64,000 bases of DNA from Marinobacter salexigens (GTDB lineage: Bacteria; Pseudomonadota; Gammaproteobacteria; Pseudomonadales; Oleiphilaceae): the NCBI RefSeq assembly GCF_018860765.1, contig NZ_JAHKPV010000021.1, positions 427,845 to 491,844 on the forward strand, written 5' to 3'. The translations under genes were made by a program, and so were the position numbers. Of this stretch, positions 38,194 through 48,826 are shown one piece after another. How positions within the stretch are numbered: position 1 is the first letter of the stretch; each line of letters starts with the position of its first letter. Below the pieces are notes generated by a model. It saw only the letters and a program-made list of their open reading frames with translations. It did not search any database and was not told where the DNA came from.

Positions 38194-40374
38194 TTACTGG
38201 CCAAACTTCTCTTTCGCTTTGAGGCGATAAGCGTGCAGCAGCGGCTCAGTGTAGCCACTTGGTTGCTCGCGACCCTTTAAAACCAAATCCATAGCGGCCT
38301 GAAACGCAATACTGTCAGCAAAGCTGGGCGCCATAGCCCGGTAGCTTGGATCGTTGGCGTTCTGCTTATCCACAACCTTCGCCATACGCTTCATGGTTTC
38401 TTCAACCTGAGCTTCGGTGCAAATACCGTGGTGCAGCCAGTTAGCCAGATGCTGTGAGGAAATACGCAGGGTTGCGCGATCTTCCATCAGGCCAATATCG
38501 TTGATATCGGGCACCTTGGAGCAACCCACACCGCTATCAATCCAGCGCACAACGTAACCCAGAATACCCTGAGCGTTGTTATCCAGCTCCTGCTGGATGT
38601 CTGCCTCTGTCAGCTTGGAAGGATCCTCCATCACCGGCACAGTGAGAATATCGTCCAGACTCGCGCGGGCGCGGCTTTCCAGATCTTTCTGAATATCGGC
38701 CACAGACACTTGGTGATAATGCGTAGCATGCAGAGTGGCCGCCGTTGGCGAGGGCACCCACGCTGTATTGGCACCTGCTTTCGGGTGGCCAATTTTCTGC
38801 TCAAGCATCCCTGCCATCAAATCCGGCATGGCCCACATCCCTTTACCAATCTGGGCAACGCCACGGAAGCCGGTTTCCAGACCAATGTCGACGTTCCACT
38901 GCTCGTAAGCGCCAATCCAAGCCGCCTGCTTCATTTCACCTTTGCGAATGAACGGACCGAGCTCCATGGACGTGTGCATTTCATCACCGGTACGATCCAA
39001 GAAGCCGGTATTGATGAATACAGCACGATCCTTAGCTGCGTGAATACAAGCCTTTAGGTTCACCGTCGTGCGACGCTCTTCGTCCATAATGCCAACTTTT
39101 AGCGTAAAGCGCGGCAGACCAAGGGCATCTTCAACACGACCAAAGAACTCGTTGGTAAACGCCACTTCTTCCGGGCCGTGCATTTTTGGCTTAACAATAT
39201 AAACGGAACCTGTAGCGCTGTTCTGGAACTTACCATCGCCCTTCAGGTCATGAATGGCAATCAGTGACGTTATAAGACCATCCATCAGGCCCTCGGGCAC
39301 TTCGCTGCCATCTTTCAGCAGGATAGCGGGGTTGGTCATCAAGTGGCCCACGTTACGAACAAACATAAGGCTGCGGCCTTTCAGTTTGATCTCGCTACCC
39401 TCAGCTGCAGTGTACTCGCGATCCGGATTCATTTTACGGGTCAGGCGCTCGCCACCTTTCTCGAACGTTTCTTCAAGATTGCCTTTCATTAGGCCGAGCC
39501 AGTTGCTGTAAGCCAGAGTTTTGTCGTCAGCATCCACAGCGGCAACCGAATCTTCACAATCCATGATGGTGGTCAAAGCAGACTCCATCAGCACATCTTT
39601 CACGTGAGCGCCGTCGTCTTTGCCAATCGGGTGGCTGGCGTCAATCTGGATTTCGAAGTGCATGCCGTTTTTGACCAGCAGGATACCGGTAGGTGCATCA
39701 GCCGCCCCGGTGTAGCCCACAAAACCAGACTCATCATCGAGGCCAGTCACGTCACCGTTCTGCATCTTAACGGCCAGCTTACCGCCAACAACCTGATACA
39801 GCGCCGCATCTTTGTGACTACCTGCCGCCAGAGGTGCAGAGTTGTCCAGCAAGTTGCGGGCAAACTCAATTACCTTGGCACCACGAACCGGGTTATAACC
39901 ACGACCCTTCTCAGCACCTTCTTCTTCAGAAATCGCATCAGTACCGTAAAGTGCATCGTAGAGACTACCCCAACGGGCGTTTGCCGCGTTCAATGCAAAA
40001 CGGGCATTCATGATGGGCACAACCAATTGCGGCCCGGCCATGGTGGCAACTTCCGGATCAACATTCGCTGTAGAAATACGGAAATCCGCTGGCTCGTCGA
40101 CCAAGTAGCCGATTTCTTTCAGGAAGGACTTATAGGCAGCCATATCCAGCTTCTGGCCCTTATGGTCACAATTCCAGCTATCCATTTTTTCCTGAATGGC
40201 ATCACGCTTGGCCAGCAACTCACGATTGCGCGGCGCCAGATCGTTTACGATCTTGTCAAATTCCGCCCAGAATTTTTCAGCATCCAGCCCAGTACCCGGA
40301 ATTGCTTCGTTAGTTACGAAGTCATACAAGTTCTTTGCGACCTGAATGCCGCCGAGTTGTACGCGCTCTGTCAT
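38194..40374 (-). CDS. glcB: Malate synthase G
   Basis: 726 residues, the length of the long G isoform. Motifs include [17 protein letters not shown] acidic residues (about 277), [16 protein letters not shown] and [27 protein letters not shown]. It condenses glyoxylate with acetyl-CoA to malate. No isocitrate lyase gene is in the window. GAGGC lies ten bases upstream of the ATG. Confidence 0.97.
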   Translation of the reverse strand: MTERVQLGGIQVAKNLYDFVTNEAIPGTGLDAEKFWAEFDKIVNDLAPRNRELLAKRDAIQEKMDSWNCDHKGQKLDMAAYKSFLKEIGYLVDEPADFRISTANVDPEVATMAGPQLVVPIMNARFALNAANARWGSLYDALYGTDAISEEEGAEKGRGYNPVRGAKVIEFARNLLDNSAPLAAGSHKDAALYQVVGGKLAVKMQNGDVTGLDDESGFVGYTGAADAPTGILLVKNGMHFEIQIDASHPIGKDDGAHVKDVLMESALTTIMDCEDSVAAVDADDKTLAYSNWLGLMKGNLEETFEKGGERLTRKMNPDREYTAAEGSEIKLKGRSLMFVRNVGHLMTNPAILLKDGSEVPEGLMDGLITSLIAIHDLKGDGKFQNSATGSVYIVKPKMHGPEEVAFTNEFFGRVEDALGLPRFTLKVGIMDEERRTTVNLKACIHAAKDRAVFINTGFLDRTGDEMHTSMELGPFIRKGEMKQAAWIGAYEQWNVDIGLETGFRGVAQIGKGMWAMPDLMAGMLEQKIGHPKAGANTAWVPSPTAATLHATHYHQVSVADIQKDLESRARASLDDILTVPVMEDPSKLTEADIQQELDNNAQGILGYVVRWIDSGVGCSKVPDINDIGLMEDRATLRISSQHLANWLHHGICTEAQVEETMKRMAKVVDKQNANDPSYRAMAPSFADSIAFQAAMDLVLKGREQPSGYTEPLLHAYRLKAKEKFGQ

Positions 40375-40510
40375 CGTTAATTAGCCTCAGTGGGTTAGCC
40401 TTGTCCCGATGACAACTCCGCCATCGGGCTCGAAAAATCGAAGGCCGCATTATACGGGATTTTCCCTATAAGGTCATTTCCCTGACTACAACACGACCTT
40501 GGTATCAACC

Positions 40511-41899
40511 TTAGCTCCGCCGCCAACTTGTCCCTTCACGAGAGTCGTCCAGAATAATGCCCTGCTCGGCAAGCTCATCGCGTATGCGATCAGCGCCCGC
40601 AAAGTCTTTGGCTTTCCGGGCGTCCGCACGCGCCTGAATCTTCGCCTCAATGTCTGCCGCTGTAAGCTCGCCACCGGCATCCGCCTGAAAAAACGCATCA
40701 GGATTTTGCTGCAAAATCCCAAGAACATCGCCAAGCCTGACCATTACTCTGGCCGCTTGCCTTGCTTCATCTTCACGACCTTCGCGGCGGTGTTGATTTA
40801 TGTCATTGGCAAGGCCGTGCAAAACGGAAATGGCACCCGGGCAGTTAAAGTCATCGTTCATTAACTCAACAAAGCGCTGGTCATGCACTGTTTCCGGCAC
40901 ATCTTCCGAACTCATCGGTTCTATGCCACGCAACGCATGGTAAAGCCGGGCCAATGAACGCCCCGCTTCTGCAAGATTGTCTTCGGAATAGTCGACCTGA
41001 CTACGGTAGTGACTGGAAACCAAAAAGAAGCGGACGACCTCGGGCGGATAGGTTTCCAGTATTTCCCGTATAGTGAAAAAGTTACCAAGGGACTTGGACA
41101 TCTTCTCCTTGTTCACACGGATGGCGCCCGCGTGCATCCAGGTATTCACAAACCTGTGCCCGGTGGCGCACTCAGACTGGGCAATTTCGTTTTCATGGTG
41201 GGGGAACATCAAGTCTGGCCCGCCACCATGAATATCAAAGGTATCACCGAGGCAGTGTGTCGACATGGCAGAGCACTCAATATGCCAACCAGGTCGACCA
41301 TTACCCCAAGGCGAAGCCCAGCTCACTTCGCCTTCACCGGCTGCTTTCCACAATGCAAAATCCGCCGGGCTGCGTTTGGCTTCTTGAACATCAATGCGCG
41401 CGCCTGCCAGCAGGTCTTCGAGTTTTTTCTTGCTGAGTTTTCCGTAATCCTCAAAAGATTCTACGGAAAAGTACACATCGCCATTATCCGCCGCATAGGC
41501 ATGGTCGGTTTCAATTAACGTATTGATCATGGCAATGATTTCGGCGATGTAATCCGTCGCGCGAGGCTGTACGCTTGGCGGCAGCACACCGAGTTTGACT
41601 TCGTCCTCACGCATAGCCGTGATCATACGGCCGGTCAGCTCAGTGAACGGTTCGCCGTTTTCCTCCGCGCGACGAAGAATCTTGTCGTCAATATCAGTGA
41701 TATTACGCACGTAGGTCACATCGTAGCCGCGATTTCGCAAATAGCGTGTGATGACATCAAACGCCACCAACACCCGGGCGTGGCCCAGATGGCAATAATC
41801 GTAAACCGTCATTCCGCACACATACATTCGAACCTTGCCAGGCTCGATGGACTTGAAGGTTTCTTTTTGCTGGCTGAGCGTATTATAAATCCTGATCAA
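40511..41899 (-). CDS. cysS: Cysteinyl-tRNA synthetase
   Basis: 462 residues. The zinc and HIGH-like region is CGMTVYDYCHLGHARV; the KMSKS loop is present as EKMSKSLGNF. The start codon is TTG at 41899, supported by GGAG seven bases upstream, and gives MIRIYNTLSQQKE. It is 24 bases downstream of glnS, so both are likely one operon. Confidence 0.97.
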   Translation of the reverse strand: MIRIYNTLSQQKETFKSIEPGKVRMYVCGMTVYDYCHLGHARVLVAFDVITRYLRNRGYDVTYVRNITDIDDKILRRAEENGEPFTELTGRMITAMREDEVKLGVLPPSVQPRATDYIAEIIAMINTLIETDHAYAADNGDVYFSVESFEDYGKLSKKKLEDLLAGARIDVQEAKRSPADFALWKAAGEGEVSWASPWGNGRPGWHIECSAMSTHCLGDTFDIHGGGPDLMFPHHENEIAQSECATGHRFVNTWMHAGAIRVNKEKMSKSLGNFFTIREILETYPPEVVRFFLVSSHYRSQVDYSEDNLAEAGRSLARLYHALRGIEPMSSEDVPETVHDQRFVELMNDDFNCPGAISVLHGLANDINQHRREGREDEARQAARVMVRLGDVLGILQQNPDAFFQADAGGELTAADIEAKIQARADARKAKDFAGADRIRDELAEQGIILDDSREGTSWRRS

Positions 41900-41923
41900 A
41901 GCTGGTCTCCCGAATGCTATCCC

Positions 41924-43594
41924 TTACTTACCCCAGGAATCCCGCAAAGTAACGGTGCGATTGAATACCGGCTTGCCGGCTTTAGCTGTTAATTCCTGAT
42001 CGCAAAAGAAGTAACCTTCGCGCTCAAACTGGTAAGGTAAATCCGTTAAAGGTGCTGAGAGATTCTGCTCTACCCGCGCACCAGTCAGCACAACAAGCGA
42101 CTGCGGATTAATATGATCAACAAAGTCGCCTTCTTTATCACTGTCTGGCGATTCGTGATTGAATAGGCGGTCATAGAGATTAATGTCGCAATCAACACTG
42201 TGGCTTGCAGATACCCAGTGAATAACACCGTTTGGTTTATAACCTTCCGGGTTCACGCCCAAAGTGGCTGGGTCGTATTCACAGCGTAACTCCACAATCT
42301 CACCGTTGGCGTCCCGCACCACTTCTTTACAGGTCATGACATAACCACCACGCAGGCGCACTGCTTTCTCCGGCGCCAAACGCTTCCACTTACGCGGGGC
42401 TTCTTCAACGAAGTCTTCCCGGTCGATGTACAGGGTCTGACTCCAGGTAACTTCTCGCTGCCCCATGTCCGGGTTCTGCGGGTGCATTGGCAGCACCAAC
42501 GTTTCTGTTTTGTCAGCCGGATAATTAGTAAGCGTTACTTTTAACGGGCGCATGACACACATAGCGCGGGGGGCACGGATGTTCAGATCTTCACGGATAG
42601 CGAATTCCAGCATCCCCATATCCACGGTGCCGCCAGCCTTGTTAACCCCGATCATGTCACAGAAGGTACGCAGGGATTCCGGCGTGTAGCCCCGGCGGCG
42701 CATACCGGAAATGGTGGGCATGCGAGGGTCGTTCCAGCCATCAACCAAACCTTCATCCACCAGACGTTTGAGTTTGCGCTTACTCGTAATGGTGTAGTTC
42801 AGATTCAGGCGAGCAAACTCTATCTGCCGCGGCTGGCAAGGAGCGGTAATATTTTCCAACACCCAATCATAAAGGGGGCGATGATCTTCAAACTCCAGCG
42901 TGCATAGGGAGTGAGTAACTCCTTCCATGGCATCGGAAATGGGATGGGTGAAATCGTACATCGGGTAGATGCACCACTTATCGCCCGTCTGGTGATGTTC
43001 GGCATAGCGAATGCGGTAAAGAATGGGGTCGCGCATATTAATGTTGGGGGACGCCATATCAATTTTCGCCCGCAACACCAGCTCGCCGTTCTGAAATTTT
43101 CCGTCACGCATATCGCGGAAAAGTGACAGGCTTTCCTCAACAGGTCGATCGCGGTAAGGGCTGTTTTTGCCTGGCTCTGTTAGGGAGCCACGGTACTCCG
43201 CCATTTCTTCCGCAGATAGTGCACACACATAGGCCTTGCCCTTTTCAATCAATTCCTCGGCAAAGTAATAGATGGAATCAAAATAATCGGAGGCATAATG
43301 TACATCGCCGTCCCAGGTATAACCCAGCCATTCAACGTCTTGCTTGATGGCATCGATATACTCCTGACTCTCTTTCTCCGGATTGGTGTCGTCAAACCGC
43401 AGATTGCACACACCGGAAAACGTCTGTGCAATACCAAAGTTAAGGCAGATGGATTTCGCATGACCAATGTGCAGGTAACCATTGGGCTCAGGCGGGAAGC
43501 GGGTCACAACCTGACCGGTATGCTCGCCTTTGGTAACGGCGTCTTCAATCAGGCTCTGAATAAAGTTATGGGCTTTCTTCGGCTCGGCGCTCAT
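41924..43594 (-). CDS. glnS: Glutaminyl-tRNA synthetase
   Basis: 556 residues from [27 protein letters not shown] holds the HIGH motif and ITSKRKL the KMSKS-equivalent. I placed the start at 43594; the frame stays open 16 codons further to 43642, but E. coli GlnS begins at the equivalent of the chosen Met. It diverges from ppiB with about 136 bases between. Confidence 0.96.
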   Translation of the reverse strand: MSAEPKKAHNFIQSLIEDAVTKGEHTGQVVTRFPPEPNGYLHIGHAKSICLNFGIAQTFSGVCNLRFDDTNPEKESQEYIDAIKQDVEWLGYTWDGDVHYASDYFDSIYYFAEELIEKGKAYVCALSAEEMAEYRGSLTEPGKNSPYRDRPVEESLSLFRDMRDGKFQNGELVLRAKIDMASPNINMRDPILYRIRYAEHHQTGDKWCIYPMYDFTHPISDAMEGVTHSLCTLEFEDHRPLYDWVLENITAPCQPRQIEFARLNLNYTITSKRKLKRLVDEGLVDGWNDPRMPTISGMRRRGYTPESLRTFCDMIGVNKAGGTVDMGMLEFAIREDLNIRAPRAMCVMRPLKVTLTNYPADKTETLVLPMHPQNPDMGQREVTWSQTLYIDREDFVEEAPRKWKRLAPEKAVRLRGGYVMTCKEVVRDANGEIVELRCEYDPATLGVNPEGYKPNGVIHWVSASHSVDCDINLYDRLFNHESPDSDKEGDFVDHINPQSLVVLTGARVEQNLSAPLTDLPYQFEREGYFFCDQELTAKAGKPVFNRTVTLRDSWGK

Positions 43595-43730
43595 ACAATC
43601 TCTGTTAAAAGAAGTGGGTCGTAAACCGGCTATTATACTCACAAATTGGGACCGGACTCATGCATCACCGGAAACTCTTGAGTACAATACCGGCTTTAAC
43701 TGATTCTAACCCTACGAACAGGAAACCCTG

Positions 43731-44240
43731 ATGATTCTGCTGACAACCAATCACGGCGATATCAAGCTCGAACTGGATTACGAAAAAGCACCTGAAACCG
43801 CCAAGAATTTTGAGCAGTATGTCCGTGACGGATTTTATGACGGCCTAATTTTCCATCGAGTTATCAGCAACTTCATGATTCAGGGCGGTGGTTTTGAGCC
43901 CGGCATGACCGCACGCAAAACCCGTGAGCCTATCAAGAACGAAGCCGATAACGGCCTGAGCAACATGAAAGGCACCGTTGCCATGGCGCGCACCATGGAC
44001 CCTCACTCCGCCTCGGCTCAGTTCTTTATTAACGTAGAGAACAATGGATTCCTAGATCACACCGCAAAAAATGCAGAAGGCTGGGGCTACTGCGTGTTCG
44101 GCAAGGTCGTGGAAGGTATGGAAACGGTTAACGCCATCCGGGCTGTACGTACCACCATGGATGCAGGCCATCAAGACGTGCCCTACGAAGCGGTGGTGAT
44201 TGAAAAAGCCAGTGTTGTAGAGGACGGAGGCGCAGCGTGA
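43731..44240 (+). CDS. ppiB: Peptidyl-prolyl isomerase B (cyclophilin)
   Basis: 169 residues, no signal peptide, so cytoplasmic. Cyclophilin motifs are FHRVISNFMIQGG and ASAQFFINVENN, with the catalytic Arg in FHR. AGGAAA precedes the ATG. Its stop overlaps the lpxH start by four bases (GTGA). Confidence 0.96.
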   Translation: MILLTTNHGDIKLELDYEKAPETAKNFEQYVRDGFYDGLIFHRVISNFMIQGGGFEPGMTARKTREPIKNEADNGLSNMKGTVAMARTMDPHSASAQFFINVENNGFLDHTAKNAEGWGYCVFGKVVEGMETVNAIRAVRTTMDAGHQDVPYEAVVIEKASVVEDGGAA

Positions 44241-44971
44241 CCACGCTGTTTATTTCCGATCTACATCTGGAAGAGTCACGCCCCGACATCACAGAGGCGT
44301 TTCTTGGTTTTCTCGAAAGCAAGGCTCATGGCGCCGAGCAGCTATACATACTTGGCGATTTCTTTGAAGCCTGGATAGGAGATGATGAGCGCACCCCCCT
44401 GCAAGACCAAGCTGCTGTCGCACTGCGCACGCTGAGCGATAACGGCACACACGTTTTCCTGATGCATGGCAATCGGGATTTTCTGCTCGGCGAGGATTTC
44501 TGTTCCCGAGCGGGCGCCACCTTGCTGGATGACCCTACGCTCATCGATCTCTACGGCACCCCTACCCTGCTAATGCACGGTGACAGCCTTTGCACGGCCG
44601 ACGTGGAATACCAGAAATTTCGCGCAAAAATGCGTAACCCGCAAATGCAAAAGATGATTTTGTCTCGTCCTCTTGAAGACCGCCAGCAAATGGCACGGCA
44701 GCTGCGGGAAATGAGCATGGTATCCAATCAGGGCAAGCAAGAAGACATTATGGACGTGACGCCTGAAGAAGTGGTTCGGGTCATGGAATCCCATAACGTG
44801 CCGCAACTGATTCACGGGCACACCCACAGACCTGCCGAACACGCTCTGGAAGTAAATCGACAACCGGCAAAACGGATTGTTCTGGGCGACTGGGACAAAC
44901 ATATCTGGTGGCTTGTTGCGCAGCCCGGACAACCACCTGAGCTGAAAAAGGCGCCTCTTACAAGCTCCTGA
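44237..44971 (+). CDS. lpxH: UDP-2,3-diacylglucosamine diphosphatase (lipid A synthesis)
   Basis: 244 residues of the metallophosphatase family: FISDLHLEE, GDFFEAWIGDD, HGNRDFLLG and IHGHTHRP supply the metal ligands. It makes lipid X for lipid A. The start is GTG at 44237 with GGAGG six bases upstream, overlapping ppiB by four bases. A GC-rich hairpin (44949-44978) spans its stop codon, without a T-run. Confidence 0.96.
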   Translation: MTTLFISDLHLEESRPDITEAFLGFLESKAHGAEQLYILGDFFEAWIGDDERTPLQDQAAVALRTLSDNGTHVFLMHGNRDFLLGEDFCSRAGATLLDDPTLIDLYGTPTLLMHGDSLCTADVEYQKFRAKMRNPQMQKMILSRPLEDRQQMARQLREMSMVSNQGKQEDIMDVTPEEVVRVMESHNVPQLIHGHTHRPAEHALEVNRQPAKRIVLGDWDKHIWWLVAQPGQPPELKKAPLTSS

Positions 44972-45032
44972 GGCGCCTGCCTATTGATATAGAGGCGTTA
45001 ACCACAGCCGCCCACAAAGAGGAGCTCAGAAC

Positions 45033-47696
45033 ATGAAGCAACGCCCCACACGTTACACAGTTCTGGAAAGATGTCTGGTCGGCTTTTATCTACTCTGTCT
45101 TCTGGCACTGCCCGCCTGGGCTGAAAACAATGAGAACTCCGTGCCACCTGAAGAGTCCCGGCCAGCTGTGCAACCTGAGCTGGAAGCTGACATGGAGACA
45201 CCCCCGGAAATCACACTGCCGGACGTGGTCAGCTCAGACATTCTCGACCAAGTACGCGCGCTGGAGTCTTCCCTCGCGCAGCGTCAGGTCGCCGTAGGTG
45301 AGAGCCAGAAGCGGTTAACCTACGCCGAATCCATTCTCACCCGGCTGCAAGATGAATATAAAAGCTTTGAGCTTAGATTGGAGAAAGCCGGGCTCAATTT
45401 GACTGCCAGCTATGCCAAACTGCTAAAACAGAGACTCGAGCGCCTACAACGACAAAGCATTGCCAGCGATCTAACTGAAGACATAGAGAACAAGCTTGCG
45501 TCGGCAAGAGAAGAACAACTAAAACTGGAAGAGTTTGAGGCCATTGCCGAACCGGGCGACAATACCGACGGTCGACGACAAACCCGCCGCTCAGAATTGC
45601 TGCGCGAACTGCACAAGGCTGTCACCCAACACATTGATGTACTGAACGAATACTACAGCACTGTAACGGCTCTTCAGGATCAGGTTCAGGAATATAAGAA
45701 ACTTCTGCAGCAGCGCCTGTTCTGGCTGCCTAGCGCTGCGGCTGTCAGTACCGAAACACCAGGCCAGCTTTACCGATCTGCCGAATGGTTTGCCTCCGAA
45801 CTGCACGTCGGTGCCCTGAGTGACACGATCGCCCGATCGTGGGAGGAGCGTTATACCAGCATAACACTTGTAGCCCTGCTTTTTCTGGTTCTGCTCATAA
45901 AGCAGAGGGCCATCGCGGATGATCTGCTCGAAAATAGTCGCTACATTGGCAATGTGGGTCATGACCGCGTAGCGTTCACCATACAGGCTCTAATTAACAG
46001 TTTCTTACTCGCATTACCCGGTGTGCTTGTATTTTCTTTGGCCGCTCTGCTACTAATGGAGGGCAACCAGTTTTTCTCTGCTCTTTCAAAAGGGCTGACA
46101 GCGGCTGGCTTCATCATGCTTTTACTAGCCTTTATCCGCAACGTGGCCCGCAAGCACGGTCTTGGTGAAAGCCACTTCCACTGGAACCCCAACTCCCTGC
46201 TGGTTATCCGCCGGGAAATCCCCCTGCTGATGGCTTTCGTGTTGCCGGTGACCATCATAACCACATCCACAAGCTCAACACCCGAAGGGACGCAATTCGA
46301 CGACAATCTGGGTCGCCTGCTGTTCACTCTAGTTTCCATCGCGCTGGCGGTATTTGCGCAACGCATCATGAAAGCTGTGAGAGCCTACAAAAGCCAACAC
46401 GGCTTTCTACTGTTTTTGCACATTATTGCCGTAACCACTCCCCTTGTTCTGGCTATTGCATCGCTGTTTGGCTACCACTACACCGCTCTGGAACTTGAAC
46501 GGAACCTGTTCATCTCCATTTGCTGGCTGGCCTTCACATCGCTGCTCTACTATCTGGGTTTGAGGGCGCTGTCAGTTCGTGAACGCCGCCTGACCCTCGA
46601 CATTCTTCGAGAACAGCGCGCAGCAGAGCAGAAAGCTGCTAAAAACCGGGAAGCCGACAACACAACCGACGAGAACATTCTGCCTTCACTGGACATGCCA
46701 GAGATGAACCTCAAGGACATCAGCCACCAGAGCACTTCACTGCTGGGCATAGTAATAGCCGCACTGGCCATCACTGGTTTAACAATGCTTTGGGCCGATG
46801 TTTTCCCGGCGCTTCAGCTATTCGACAACATCACACTGTGGACCATCGCCACCGACCTGCAGGGTGGAGACCCACTTCCTATCACCCTCGCTGACGTTCT
46901 GTTGGCTATTTTGATTGCCACAGGAACCATGCTCGCAGCCCGTGATCTCCCCGGCACCCTTGAAGTGACTATACTGAGCCGGTTAAATCTGGAGCCGGGC
47001 ACCGGCTATGCAATAAAAACCCTCACAAGCTACTTGCTGGTATTTGCGGGCGTGGTTGCTTGTCTGGCAGTAGCGGGGGTTCAGTGGTCGAAACTGCAAT
47101 GGCTAATTGCTGCACTGGGTGTTGGCCTTGGTTTCGGGCTTCAGGAAATTGTCGCTAACTTTGTCTCGGGCGTCATTCTTCTATTTGAACGCCCTATCCG
47201 AGTAGGTGACATGGTGACTATTGATGGCATAACCGGAACGGTCGCTCGCATACGAATTCGAGCCACAACACTGGTCGACTGGGATAGAAAAGAACAGATT
47301 ATTCCCAACAAAACCTTTGTTACTCAGGATCTGACCAACTGGACTTTATCTGATCCGATTACGCGGGTTATCCTGCGTGTGGGCGTCGCCTATGGGTCGG
47401 ACGTAAACAAAGCTCAGGAAGTTCTGATCGGCGTTGCCAGCGCGAATGAAAGAGTAGTGGACGACCCGGCCCCAGAGGTATTCTGTGTGGGTCTAGGGGA
47501 CAGCAGCATCGATTTCGAGCTATGGGTTTACATCAAAGACCTGGAGGACATGATGCCCCTGTCCCACGAAATCCACGCATCCATAACACATGCGCTCAAC
47601 GAAGCGGGCATTGAAATTCCCTTCCCGCAGCAGGACATTCATGTGCGTAACCTACCCGAGGTTCCCAAGGCGCCCCAAAGTAGCCACGCAACCTGA
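45033..47696 (+). CDS. Large mechanosensitive channel, MscS family (MscK-like)
   Basis: 887 residues. A signal peptide (to about residue 29), a long coiled-coil-like periplasmic region (about 68-230), some ten or eleven membrane segments from about 275, and a C-terminal MscS domain: the pore helix region LGVGLGFGLQEIVANFVSG and PIRVGDMVTIDGITGTV. It is shorter than E. coli MscK. It would release solutes on hypo-osmotic shock. GAGGAGCTCAGAAC is an ideal ribosome site. Confidence 0.9.
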   Translation: MKQRPTRYTVLERCLVGFYLLCLLALPAWAENNENSVPPEESRPAVQPELEADMETPPEITLPDVVSSDILDQVRALESSLAQRQVAVGESQKRLTYAESILTRLQDEYKSFELRLEKAGLNLTASYAKLLKQRLERLQRQSIASDLTEDIENKLASAREEQLKLEEFEAIAEPGDNTDGRRQTRRSELLRELHKAVTQHIDVLNEYYSTVTALQDQVQEYKKLLQQRLFWLPSAAAVSTETPGQLYRSAEWFASELHVGALSDTIARSWEERYTSITLVALLFLVLLIKQRAIADDLLENSRYIGNVGHDRVAFTIQALINSFLLALPGVLVFSLAALLLMEGNQFFSALSKGLTAAGFIMLLLAFIRNVARKHGLGESHFHWNPNSLLVIRREIPLLMAFVLPVTIITTSTSSTPEGTQFDDNLGRLLFTLVSIALAVFAQRIMKAVRAYKSQHGFLLFLHIIAVTTPLVLAIASLFGYHYTALELERNLFISICWLAFTSLLYYLGLRALSVRERRLTLDILREQRAAEQKAAKNREADNTTDENILPSLDMPEMNLKDISHQSTSLLGIVIAALAITGLTMLWADVFPALQLFDNITLWTIATDLQGGDPLPITLADVLLAILIATGTMLAARDLPGTLEVTILSRLNLEPGTGYAIKTLTSYLLVFAGVVACLAVAGVQWSKLQWLIAALGVGLGFGLQEIVANFVSGVILLFERPIRVGDMVTIDGITGTVARIRIRATTLVDWDRKEQIIPNKTFVTQDLTNWTLSDPITRVILRVGVAYGSDVNKAQEVLIGVASANERVVDDPAPEVFCVGLGDSSIDFELWVYIKDLEDMMPLSHEIHASITHALNEAGIEIPFPQQDIHVRNLPEVPKAPQSSHAT

Positions 47697-47717
47697 GAAA
47701 AGAATCCCAAAACAACC

Positions 47718-48632
47718 TCAGGATGACATGCCGGTTACCGACCCCATATCGACCGGCTCTTTGTAAGTGTCCAGACGCTTTAACCACCCGGCAAGCCAGC
47801 GCTCCCGCTCAACCGGGTTGTCGGCATTTGCGGCACGGCGGGTCAGCACTTGCGCCGCGGCTTTGCGGAATTGCGGAAGCACATTGCTGGCTGCCGTTGC
47901 TTCGGGCATGGCCAGTAAAACTTGAAGCAGGCCCCAGCCCTCATCGTTATAGCGCTCGTTAGGGGAAAGCCCCTCACCTTTGAAATTCACATAGTCCATC
48001 AAAGCATAAACACCGCCAGGCGTTTGGATCAGCGCCCGAAGTTTGGCTTGCACATCCCCTTGCCGGGCTTGAGGCGCCGCCTCCACCACCTTGACCAGTG
48101 ACTCTTTGGCACGGCGAAAAATAAACTCCGCCTGAATGCCTTGGCTGCCCGCAAGGAACTCTCTCAGCTCGGCAACTTGCGGCGAGTCAGCAACCTGGAG
48201 AAACGTTTCCCGGTCCGGCCAGGGAGCATGAAACGGATCAAGCTCTCGCAGCCATTCAGGAATATTACGCTGGCGCTGTTCCATATATTGGTAAAGAGCA
48301 GGAAAGCTCTCGGTAAACCGCCCATTCACACCACTCGGGTACCAGATAAAGTGGCCAATACCCAGCGAGGGGAAAGCCTCCGATTCGTTCCAGTGAACAA
48401 GACACTCGTACTTGCCGGCACACTCATTCTGAAAAATCTTCTGCCCTACCCAGTCTAGCTGGGCGGGCTTTAGGGCGAGGGAGATGTCACGGAAAGGCTT
48501 CCCGGAAATCAAACCAATGTCTTCCGCCAAAGCATCCGTTACAGCTTCGGTATTTCCGGAACTGTTTTCGGAATTACAACCTGACAACACTAATGTAGCC
48601 ATCAAGTACAGCAATCCAAGCGCCCTATTCAA
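47718..48632 (-). CDS. Putative lipoprotein of unknown function
   Basis: About 304 residues. I start it at TTG 48632: GAGGAG is seven bases upstream and translation gives MNRALGLLYLMATLVLSGC, a textbook lipoprotein signal with Cys at about 19. Longer in-frame starts at 48662 or 48752 have no ribosome site. The mature part has HWNESEAFPSLGIGHFIWYP, an acidic residue followed by a GIGHF turn, which recalls lysozyme-like folds; I do not recognise the family and do not assign a function. It is convergent with the channel gene. Confidence 0.7.
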   Translation of the reverse strand: MNRALGLLYLMATLVLSGCNSENSSGNTEAVTDALAEDIGLISGKPFRDISLALKPAQLDWVGQKIFQNECAGKYECLVHWNESEAFPSLGIGHFIWYPSGVNGRFTESFPALYQYMEQRQRNIPEWLRELDPFHAPWPDRETFLQVADSPQVAELREFLAGSQGIQAEFIFRRAKESLVKVVEAAPQARQGDVQAKLRALIQTPGGVYALMDYVNFKGEGLSPNERYNDEGWGLLQVLLAMPEATAASNVLPQFRKAAAQVLTRRAANADNPVERERWLAGWLKRLDTYKEPVDMGSVTGMSS

Positions 48633-48767
48633 ATCGTTTCTCCTCACCAAAACATCGGCCATTAGTATGAAGAGATTATTTTTATTATAACAGCGCAAGT
48701 ACCTTTTGCCTGAGCATGTCCGCCGTAAAATTGATCCGCGCTCAGACCGCATTTTCTGAGCGCCTTT

Positions 48768-48793
48768 AAAAAAAACCCCGGCATGGGCCGGGG
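48768..48793 (-). terminator. Terminator of the permease/acyl-CoA ligase operon
   Basis: On the minus strand CCCCGGC and GCCGGGG form a seven-base GC stem followed by eight T. Another nine-base stem (48738-48763) lies beyond it. Confidence 0.93.
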
Positions 48794-48826
48794 AAAAGTC
48801 ATCGTCAAATTAATACAAGCTCATCC

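Noticed and set aside
39604-40380. 258-codon open frame on the plus strand
   Set aside because: Antisense shadow of glcB; composition is that of a reverse-complemented coding frame.
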